Source: FEN-1297 sp963787005
GTDB lineage: Bacteria; Bacteroidota; Ignavibacteria; Ignavibacteriales; Ignavibacteriaceae
Direction of reading: 5' to 3'
DNA length: 22,665 bases
Assembly (NCBI GenBank): GCA_963787005.1
Contig: CAWBBX010000126.1
Coordinates: 1 to 22,665, forward strand
A program made the translations under genes and the position numbers. Position 1 is the first letter of the stretch, and every line of letters begins with the position of its first letter. This document shows positions 5,482-12,285 of this stretch, one piece after another. Below the pieces are notes generated by a model that saw only the letters and a program-made list of their open reading frames with translations, had not been told where the DNA came from and searched no databases.

Positions 5482-7770
5482 ATGCCTCGAAAAATAGTAA
5501 AGTCGAAATATCATTTTGACGCCGAGTTAATAGAAACAATATCCGAGGTTCCGGTTAACGATTATAAGCCGCTTCCGCCGGACAGTGAGCTGAAATATAT
5601 CGGAAAAGAGATTTCGCGCCTTGACGGTTACGATAAAGTAAGCGGAACCGCTGTGTATACGTTTGATGTAGTGCTTCCGCGTATGGCACACGCCAAGATC
5701 CTTCGCTGTCCTTATGCCCATGCAGTCGTAAAAAGTATAAATACCAAAAAAGCCGAAGAACTGGATGGAGTGTACAATATATTTACTTATAAGAATATTC
5801 CTAAAATAGGATGGGAAAGAGATACAACATACCTGTTTGACAGCCATCTTAGATATGAAGGCGATGAGGTGGCATCGGTTGCGGCGGATAGTGAGGAAAC
5901 GGCTTACAGAGCGCTGAAACTTATAGAAGTGGAATATGAGGAGCTTCCTTTTGTCGTCGATGCCGAAGATGCGATGAAGGCAAAAGCACCCAAGCTTTAT
6001 GAGTCGGGAAATATTCTGGGCGAACCGCGTAAATATGAACGGGGGGATGCGGAGAATGGTTTGAAAGAGGCGGATGCCGTTGTGGAAGATACTTTTCGGA
6101 CTCAGGTAGTTGTTCATAATCCCACCGAAGTACATTGCAGCGTCGCCAATTGGGACGGCGGACAGTTGACCGTTTACGATTCAACACAGGGTATTCATAT
6201 GGTAAGGGAGAAGGTAGCTTCCAGTCTTGGTATGGATGAGAATGATGTCAGGGTCCTTACGAAGTATATGGGAGGGGGATTCGGCAGCAAGCTGGAAACC
6301 GGCAAGTATACCGTAATTGCCGCATTGCATTCTAAGAAGATCGGAAGACCGGTGAAGCTTACTTTGGACAGAAAGGAGATGAACCTTTCTGTGGGCAACC
6401 GCCCCGATTCTTTTCAGAAATTAACCGCAGCTGCGAAGAAGGACGGAACAATTACGGTTCTTAAACAATATTCTTACGGCGCTGTCGGCGCTTATCCTTC
6501 AAATGCGGGTTGCAGCTGGCCGCTGAAAACACTTTACAGGAGTCCTAACTGCAGTACGGAGGAGGTGAATGTCTTCATAAATGCCGGGAAGGCAAGAGCC
6601 TTCAGGGCGCCTGGAAACGTTCAAAACATTTTTGCTCTGGAATCACTTATCGACGAGCTTGCGGAAAAGATCGATATGGATCCTCTCGATTTCAGGATGA
6701 AAAATATAGCGGATATCGATCAAGTATACAATATTCCTTACACCAGTAAAAAATTAAAGGAAGCTTATATTCAGGGTGCGGAAGCGATCGGATGGTATAA
6801 AAGAAGGAAACCCGCGGGGTCGAGTAAAGGCAGCATTAAGACAGGCATCGGAATGGCCTCACAAATATGGTGGGGCGGAGGCGGTCCGCCGGCAGGCGTA
6901 ACTTTAAGATTGAATAAAGACGGCTCGGTGAATATAGCTGCCGGTTCACAGGATATCGGAACGGGTACTTATACTATTATTGCTCAAGTTGCGGCCGAAA
7001 TACTGGAAATACCTATTAGCAGAATAGCTGTAGGTTTGGGAGACACTGCCTCCGGTCCGTATTGCGGCTCCAGCGGAGGAAGCACTACGGCTCCTTCGGT
7101 ATCACCCGCGGTAAGAGACGCAGCGGAAAGAACAAAAGAAAAGCTTCTTTCGGCGGCTTCGGCTATATGGGAAGTTCCGGTTGAACAGTTAACATATAAA
7201 GAAGGGAAAGTAATAAATAAAGGTAAAGCACTAACGATTCCCGAGATACTTGATAAATTAGACAAGCCCGTATTGATAACGGAGGGCGCCCGCGAAGAAA
7301 ACAAGAAAAATTACATTGTACAGTCGTTCGGAGCCCAATTTGCCGAAGTTGAAGTCGATATCGACACCGGCAAAGTAAGAGTACTGAAGATTATTGCGGC
7401 TCACGATATAGGCAGGGTCCTTAACAGGAAAACTCTTGAGAACCAGTTCCACGGCGGAATTATGCAGGGACTGGGCTACGCATTAATGGAAAAAAGAGTA
7501 ATTGACAGGAACACCGGAAAAGTACTGACAACCGATCTGCATAATTATAAAATGCCTACGGTTGCCGATGTTCCGGAAATTGAAGTAATAATAGTAAGTG
7601 AAGGCGATCCTTTAATTAGCAATACGGGGGTAAAAGGTATCGGCGAGCCTGCAATTATACCGACCGCGGGAGCAATTGCAAACGCTGTCTACAATGCGTT
7701 GGGAGTAAGGATTAAATCACTTCCTATAACGCCTGATAAAATATTAAACGCTCTTTATTCTAACGGTTAA
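5482..7770 (+). CDS. Molybdopterin-binding catalytic subunit, xanthine dehydrogenase/aldehyde oxidase family
   Basis: A 762-residue catalytic subunit of the size of YagR/PaoC and related bacterial enzymes. In order it shows the aldehyde oxidase a/b hammerhead (about 45-165), the GGGFGSK cofactor motif, the RAFRAPG motif, the GSQDIGTGT loop and, near the C-terminus, GVKGIGEP, whose Glu (about residue 722) aligns with the catalytic base of the family. It has no signal peptide of its own, which fits export by attachment to the Tat-carrying small subunit. The ribosome site AAGGAGGT (5471-5478) is near perfect. The neighbouring MocA-type gene suggests the cytosine dinucleotide form of the cofactor. 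The sequence does not decide between aldehyde, xanthine or other substrates. Confidence 0.92.
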   Translation: MPRKIVKSKYHFDAELIETISEVPVNDYKPLPPDSELKYIGKEISRLDGYDKVSGTAVYTFDVVLPRMAHAKILRCPYAHAVVKSINTKKAEELDGVYNIFTYKNIPKIGWERDTTYLFDSHLRYEGDEVASVAADSEETAYRALKLIEVEYEELPFVVDAEDAMKAKAPKLYESGNILGEPRKYERGDAENGLKEADAVVEDTFRTQVVVHNPTEVHCSVANWDGGQLTVYDSTQGIHMVREKVASSLGMDENDVRVLTKYMGGGFGSKLETGKYTVIAALHSKKIGRPVKLTLDRKEMNLSVGNRPDSFQKLTAAAKKDGTITVLKQYSYGAVGAYPSNAGCSWPLKTLYRSPNCSTEEVNVFINAGKARAFRAPGNVQNIFALESLIDELAEKIDMDPLDFRMKNIADIDQVYNIPYTSKKLKEAYIQGAEAIGWYKRRKPAGSSKGSIKTGIGMASQIWWGGGGPPAGVTLRLNKDGSVNIAAGSQDIGTGTYTIIAQVAAEILEIPISRIAVGLGDTASGPYCGSSGGSTTAPSVSPAVRDAAERTKEKLLSAASAIWEVPVEQLTYKEGKVINKGKALTIPEILDKLDKPVLITEGAREENKKNYIVQSFGAQFAEVEVDIDTGKVRVLKIIAAHDIGRVLNRKTLENQFHGGIMQGLGYALMEKRVIDRNTGKVLTTDLHNYKMPTVADVPEIEVIIVSEGDPLISNTGVKGIGEPAIIPTAGAIANAVYNALGVRIKSLPITPDKILNALYSNG

Positions 7771-7814
7771 AAAATAACGGTAAAGGATTAAGCAGAATTT
7801 AAAGAGGAGACCAA

Positions 7815-8792
7815 ATGATAGATTTCGATTATTTGCAGCCCGCTACTTTGGAAGAAGCAAGCGATCTTCTTCAAAAAGGGAGCGGTAAGTCAATAGCTTA
7901 CGGGGGAGGTACGGATGCATTAGGGCTTCTTAAAGATGAAATAATCTCTCCTAAACAATTGGTTAATCTCAAAAATATTCGGAACATGAATGCAATTGAG
8001 TACACGGAAGGAAAGGGAATGAAAATAGGAGCCCTTGTAACAATAACAGAAATTGCAGAGAATCCCGTCATTGCCCGAAAATATACGGTGCTCTCGGAAG
8101 CCGCGAACAAGATCGCTTCGCCGCAATTGAGAAATGTAGGCACACTGGGCGGCAATTTAACACAGAGGCCCCGGTGCTGGTATTTCAGAAAAGATTTCCA
8201 TTGCATCCGCAAAGGCGGGGACTTATGCTATGCGGTCGACGGAGAAAACAAATACCACTGCATAATCGGCGGCGGGCCGTGTTTCATAGTACATCCTTCG
8301 GATACGGCGGTAGCTTTAACGGCTCTTAACGCCCAAGTAAACATATTTTCCGGGAAGAAATCAAGGACGGTACCGATCAAAGAATTTTTCATTCTCCCGG
8401 AGACGGATCCGGAGAAGGAGAATATACTTAAGCCGGGCGAAATAGTAACCGGGGTATTTATCCCCGAGCTTCCCAGGAATTCAGTGAGCGGCTATTATAA
8501 ATTTATGGAGAGGGAAGTCTGGGATTTTGCCATAGTGAGCGTAGCGGCCGTGGTTAATGCGTCCGGAGGAAGGATAAGAAATTGTAAGATAGCCTACGGC
8601 GGTGTCGCCCCGGTTCCCTGGGCCGAAGATAAAATAAATAATCTCTTCAACGGCGTAGAAGCAAGTGAAGAACCGCTCCGGGAAAAGGCCGGTAAAATTT
8701 TTACCGATGCAGTTGCGTTGGAACAAAACGCCTACAAGATACCCCTTGCACGGAATCTGACGAAGCTAATTCTGCTAAGGCTGGCCGCGTAA
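7815..8792 (+). CDS. FAD-binding subunit with extra cysteine cluster (PaoB/YagS-like)
   Basis: A 325-residue FAD subunit (CO dehydrogenase flavoprotein family). The flavin-binding segments are IAYGGGTD (residues 27-34) and NVGTLGGNL (107-115). Right after these comes an insertion with Cys121, Cys130, Cys138, Cys149 and Cys156 (QRPRCWYFR, GENKYHC, GGGPC). PaoB of E. coli carries a 4Fe-4S cluster in the corresponding region, so I infer one here. The cluster distinguishes this subunit from plain XdhB proteins. The ribosome site AGAGGAG precedes the ATG. The subunit would accept electrons from the 2Fe-2S subunit and pass them to an unknown acceptor. It lies 44 nt after the catalytic subunit. Confidence 0.9.
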   Translation: MIDFDYLQPATLEEASDLLQKGSGKSIAYGGGTDALGLLKDEIISPKQLVNLKNIRNMNAIEYTEGKGMKIGALVTITEIAENPVIARKYTVLSEAANKIASPQLRNVGTLGGNLTQRPRCWYFRKDFHCIRKGGDLCYAVDGENKYHCIIGGGPCFIVHPSDTAVALTALNAQVNIFSGKKSRTVPIKEFFILPETDPEKENILKPGEIVTGVFIPELPRNSVSGYYKFMEREVWDFAIVSVAAVVNASGGRIRNCKIAYGGVAPVPWAEDKINNLFNGVEASEEPLREKAGKIFTDAVALEQNAYKIPLARNLTKLILLRLAA

Positions 8793-8798
8793 CGCACG

Positions 8799-9398
8799 AT
8801 GATACTGAATTCGCTGATAATATCGGCAGGCTTATCGCAGAGGATGGGTAAGTTCAAACCGCTTCTTCCTTACGGAAAAAGTCCCGTCATCATTAATTTA
8901 ATAGAAAAGCTGCTGCGGTTGAGCGATAAAATAATTATAGTAACGGGCCATAAAGAAAATGAAGTCGAGGAAGTCGTTAAGAATAATTTTACCGGCTTGA
9001 ATTTAAATGATAAGCTCACCTTTGTTTTTAACCCGGATTTCCGACGGGGAATGTTTACATCCCTTAAAAAAGGAATAGGCGCGGCAAAGAATTGCGACTG
9101 GCTTCTGTATCATTTTGTCGATCAACCGCATCTTCACGCGAACTTTTATAACGAATTCTTAAATGAAATTGACGATTCATACGATTGGATACAGCCTTCG
9201 TATAAAGATACCAAGGGTCATCCTATACTAATGAAGCATACTATATTTGACATTATATTGAATGAAAAAGACGACTCTTCTTTAAGAGATGCCGCAAGCG
9301 GGAAAGTAGTTAAAAAGAAAATTTGGAGCTGCGGGTTCAAGGAAATCCTGGAAGATATTGACACCTCCGCAGATTACGAAAGATTAACAAAACAATAA
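8799..9398 (+). CDS. mocA: MobA/MocA-like nucleotidyltransferase, probable molybdenum cofactor cytidylyltransferase
   Basis: A 199-residue cytoplasmic protein of the MobA-like NTP transferase family. The N-terminal nucleotide-binding loop is SLIISAGLSQRMGKFKPLL (residues 5-23). VDQPH (about 108-112) is the metal-binding DxP-type segment, and KGHPILM is the family's later motif. Its place between the enzyme subunits and the XdhC-type gene argues that it joins CTP to molybdopterin to make MCD cofactor for this operon, as MocA does for PaoABC. GTP use as in MobA cannot be excluded by sequence alone. The start is 6 nt after the previous stop, and the stop overlaps the next start by one base. Confidence 0.85.
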   Translation: MILNSLIISAGLSQRMGKFKPLLPYGKSPVIINLIEKLLRLSDKIIIVTGHKENEVEEVVKNNFTGLNLNDKLTFVFNPDFRRGMFTSLKKGIGAAKNCDWLLYHFVDQPHLHANFYNEFLNEIDDSYDWIQPSYKDTKGHPILMKHTIFDIILNEKDDSSLRDAASGKVVKKKIWSCGFKEILEDIDTSADYERLTKQ

Positions 9399-10198
9399 TG
9401 AATCTATACGATCAAATATCCTACTTGGAAAAAAGCAATCAATCCTTTGTGGTCGCAACGGTTGTGAATACGGAGGGATCGGTGCCCGGCAAGGTGGGAT
9501 TTAAGATGATAATAAAGGGCGACGGCACGACCATAGGAACGGTAGGCGGGGGTGCCGTAGAAGTAGAAGTGATAAAAGAAGCCGGCATGAGATTATCAAA
9601 AGACGAAAGCGGAATCAAGGAATATTTGTTATCGGATAATCCGGAATTAAATGAAAGCAATATTACTGTAATACCGATGAAATGCAGCGGGAAATCTTCA
9701 ATATATTTTGAAGTTCACGGACAGCTTACTCCGGTTTATATATTCGGGGGAGGGCATGTGGGGCATGCGCTTCTTCATTATCTTGCGCCGCTGAATTATC
9801 ATACCGTTTTGATCGATAACCGCAGGGATTTTGCGACTCCCGAAAAGAATCCTGATGCCCTGGAGTATATATTTAAAGAATACTCGGATTACGTCCGCGG
9901 CTTCGTGCCGGAAGGCGGATCGTTCGCAGTCATATTGACGCACAGTCATAAATATGACTATGAAATTCTTAGAACCATTTACGAGAGGAAACTGAAGCTA
10001 AAATATATCGGTGTGATAGCCTCAAAATCCAAGGCTGCGGTTATGATAGGGGATCTTAAAAAAGATCTGGACCCTAAGCCGGATTTGTCTAATTTACATA
10101 CTCCTGTCGGACTGAAGATAGGCGGTAATACCGCCGAAGAAATTGCTCTTTCCATTGCAGCGGAAATTCAATCGGTTAAGTACGGAGAAAATATTTAA
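9398..10198 (+). CDS. xdhC: XdhC/CoxI family molybdoenzyme maturation protein (PaoD-like)
   Basis: A 266-residue chaperone that binds the molybdenum cofactor and inserts it, in sulfurated form, into the apoenzyme. The N-terminal XdhC/CoxI domain has TEGSVPGK (25-32) and GTVGGGAVE (47-55). The C-terminal Rossmann-type domain starts with VYIFGGGHVGHAL (113-125) and ends with IGGNTAEEIALSIAAEI. In most family members a MxCGG motif carries the cofactor-contacting cysteine; here it reads MKCSGK with Cys96 kept but the glycine pair altered. It begins inside the previous stop (TAATG) and closes the enzyme operon. No sodium symporter coupling is visible; the next gene starts 178 nt later. Confidence 0.9.
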   Translation: MNLYDQISYLEKSNQSFVVATVVNTEGSVPGKVGFKMIIKGDGTTIGTVGGGAVEVEVIKEAGMRLSKDESGIKEYLLSDNPELNESNITVIPMKCSGKSSIYFEVHGQLTPVYIFGGGHVGHALLHYLAPLNYHTVLIDNRRDFATPEKNPDALEYIFKEYSDYVRGFVPEGGSFAVILTHSHKYDYEILRTIYERKLKLKYIGVIASKSKAAVMIGDLKKDLDPKPDLSNLHTPVGLKIGGNTAEEIALSIAAEIQSVKYGENI

Positions 10199-10313
10199 AG
10201 GTTAGTTTTTAGTTTTACATCGGTGTTTTAGATGTATTATGCCGACCATTCTTTAAATATCATCTCAATTTCAATGCAGGGAAAATTTTTATTATTAAAC
10301 GAATAAATAATTC

Positions 10314-10343
10314 TTGCGTTTGCTCTAAGGCCTTAGGTATTTT
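10314..10343 (+). promoter_or_regulatory. Weak promoter-like pair with embedded palindrome before the symporter
   Basis: TTGCGT (10314-10319) and TATTTT (10338-10343) are separated by 18 nt, and the spacer includes the perfect palindrome TAAGGCCTTA (10326-10335). This would give the symporter its own regulated start. Both boxes are degenerate, so support is slight. Confidence 0.25.
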
Positions 10344-10376
10344 ACCATTCACAATTAATAAGATAACGAGGATACC

Positions 10377-11432
10377 GTGCAATTAATAGATTATTTAATC
10401 ATACTTGCATATTTTATTTTTTCAATCGGTATAGCCCTTTTTTATTCGAAGCGCGCAGGAAAAAGCACGGACGAATTTTTTCTGTCCGGCCGGAACCTGC
10501 CGTGGTATCTGGCGGGACTGTCGATGGTGGCCACAACCTTCGCCGCGGATACTCCGCTTGCGGTTACCGAACTTGTGGCGAAGAACGGCATAGCCGGTAA
10601 CTGGCTCTGGTGGAACTTCGCTTTCGGCGGACTGCTGACGGTGTTTTTCTTCGCGAAGCTCTGGAGAAGAGCCGGGATAATGACGGAAGTTGAATTCGCG
10701 GAAATCAGGTATTCGGGAAAGCCGGCGAGATTTCTCAGGGGATTCAGGGCAATTTACCTCGGACTCTTTATGAACGTAATAATTATGGGCTGGGTAAATA
10801 CCGCGATGGAGTCGATACTCGTCGGAATGTTCGGCATACCTGAGTCTCAGGTGATGATTTACGTTTTCGCATGCATGATCCTCGTTGCTTTTTACTCGGC
10901 ACTGTCCGGTCTTTGGGGAGTTGTAGTAACGGACGCTTTCCAGTTCGTAATGGCGATGGTCGGAACAATAGTGCTTGCTGTTATCGTGGTTAATTCTTCG
11001 CAGGTCGGCGGCATACACGGCATGCAGGAAAAGCTGCCGAAATTCGTCTTCAACTTTTTCCCGACTATATCAAGCGTATCGGGAGCGGGCGGAGCTTTCG
11101 CTCTTACAGTCGCTTCTTTCCTTGCATACGTTGGAATTCAATGGTGGGCTTCTTGGTACCCGGGCGCTGAGCCGGGCGGCGGCGGCTATATTGCCCAGCG
11201 CATGATGTCGGCCAAAGATGAAAAGCATTCCTTGTTCGCGACTCTTTTCTTCCAGATTGCTCATTACGGTATCAGGCCCTGGCCCTGGATTCTCGTAGGA
11301 TTGAGTACGTTAATTCTTTATCCGCATCTCGGTCCCGATGCTAAGAGGATGGGATACATTTACGCGATGAACGATTATCTTCCTGTCGGTTTAAAGGACT
11401 TCTCGTCGCGGCCTTCTTTGCGGCATACATGA
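10377..11432 (+). CDS. Sodium:solute symporter, N-terminal part (frameshifted gene)
   Basis: The first 351 codons of an SSS-family sodium symporter. It starts at GTG with ACGAGGA upstream. The family features are multiple membrane helices, the SGRNLPWYLAGLSMVATTFA segment (first broken helix, residues about 37-56) and ADTPLAVTELVAKNG after it. The natural protein would continue as MNDYLPVGLKGLLVAAFFAAYMSTIATQ, but one base is missing in the AAGGAC stretch at 11394-11399, so this frame ends with an unrelated tail at 11432. With the next entry it makes a protein of about 582 residues, normal for the family. Its place after the hydroxylase operon suggests, but does not prove, uptake of a related compound. 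Confidence 0.85.
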   Translation: MQLIDYLIILAYFIFSIGIALFYSKRAGKSTDEFFLSGRNLPWYLAGLSMVATTFAADTPLAVTELVAKNGIAGNWLWWNFAFGGLLTVFFFAKLWRRAGIMTEVEFAEIRYSGKPARFLRGFRAIYLGLFMNVIIMGWVNTAMESILVGMFGIPESQVMIYVFACMILVAFYSALSGLWGVVVTDAFQFVMAMVGTIVLAVIVVNSSQVGGIHGMQEKLPKFVFNFFPTISSVSGAGGAFALTVASFLAYVGIQWWASWYPGAEPGGGGYIAQRMMSAKDEKHSLFATLFFQIAHYGIRPWPWILVGLSTLILYPHLGPDAKRMGYIYAMNDYLPVGLKDFSSRPSLRHT

Positions 11433-12124
11433 GTACCATAGCTACGCAGTTGAACTGGGGCAGCTCTTACGTGCTTAATGATTTTTACAGAAGATTTATG
11501 AAGCCTGGAAAAGATGAAAAGCACTACGTAAAAGTTTCGCGTATTTTTACAATTCTTTTAATGATCACTTCTATTATTGTTACGCTCTTTATTCAAAGCA
11601 TTTCAGGCGCCTGGGAATTTATACTTGAGACCGGTGCTGGAGTAGGACTTGTACTAATTCTTCGCTGGTTCTGGTGGAGAATAAACGCCTGGTCGGAAAT
11701 CTCCGCTTTGTTTACACCTTTTATCATTCTTCCTTTCATGAGAATATACGGTGTTCAGTTCCCTATATCTTTGTATTATCTTGTAGCGGGAACCACAATA
11801 GTCTGGCTGACGGTTACGTTCCTTACCAAACCGACGGATGAGACAGTTCTAATATCATTTTATAAAAGAATACATCCAGGCGGAGTGCTCTGGAGAAAAA
11901 TTTCGGATAAGCTGCCCGACGTTCAAAGCGATTCCGGGTTCTTCCGGATGTTTGTAAACTGGTTCTTCGGAGTCGTGCTTGTTTATTCAATTCTTTTCGG
12001 TATCGGCAAACTTATTTTCGGCGATACCACCGCGGCGGTTCTTTTTCTTGCTGCCGGGGCAGTCTCCGTCTTCATCATTTATAGAAATCTTTCGGAAATA
12101 GGATGGAAGAAAGTAATTAAGTAG
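11429..12124 (+). CDS. Sodium:solute symporter, C-terminal part (frameshifted gene)
   Basis: The continuation of the preceding symporter in the -1 frame. The natural reading enters this frame at about 11396, before the ATG at 11429, through GLLVAAFFAAYMSTIATQLN; the STIATQLN helix matches the S-T-rich sodium-site helix of SSS proteins. At least five hydrophobic segments follow, with a long loop at about residues 130-165. The C-terminus ends in a last helix and RNLSEIGWKKVIK. The upstream fragment carries the first sodium-site helix and this one the rest, so neither half would work alone. It is not an independent gene. Confidence 0.82.
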   Translation: MSTIATQLNWGSSYVLNDFYRRFMKPGKDEKHYVKVSRIFTILLMITSIIVTLFIQSISGAWEFILETGAGVGLVLILRWFWWRINAWSEISALFTPFIILPFMRIYGVQFPISLYYLVAGTTIVWLTVTFLTKPTDETVLISFYKRIHPGGVLWRKISDKLPDVQSDSGFFRMFVNWFFGVVLVYSILFGIGKLIFGDTTAAVLFLAAGAVSVFIIYRNLSEIGWKKVIK

Positions 12125-12151
12125 TCTGTATTACTAAGGACCCCGAAATTT

Positions 12152-12169
12152 CTCGAATTTCGAGTTTTT
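12152..12169 (+). terminator. Possible weak terminator after the symporter
   Basis: CTCGA and TCGAG form a 5-bp stem with a 3-nt loop, followed directly by five T residues (12165-12169), 28 nt after the symporter stop. The stem is short, so this is only a possible end point. Confidence 0.3.
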
Positions 12170-12226
12170 ATCGAAAATTACGGAATCCCAGTTAATATTT
12201 TTTTAGATTAGATTATAAAATTATTT

Positions 12227-12251
12227 AAGCGGCGGAAATCGCCGCTTTTTT
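12227..12251 (+). terminator. Intrinsic terminator after the symporter
   Basis: AAGCGGCG (12227-12234), loop GAAAT and CGCCGCTT (12240-12247) form an 8-bp GC-rich stem followed by a T-run that includes the last two stem bases (12246-12251). It separates the symporter from the next transcription unit, whose first start codon is only 35 nt further on. Confidence 0.85.
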
Positions 12252-12285
12252 GGCCGGAACCCGCAATATTTAAAGAGTTTAACTG

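Noticed and set aside
5527..6135. 202-residue antisense open frame within the molybdopterin subunit gene
   Set aside because: A shadow of a well-supported gene, with no ribosome site or protein-like motif.
10422..11018. 198-residue antisense open frame within the symporter gene
   Set aside because: A shadow frame rich in Arg, Glu, His and Ser, from reading the membrane-helix codons backwards.
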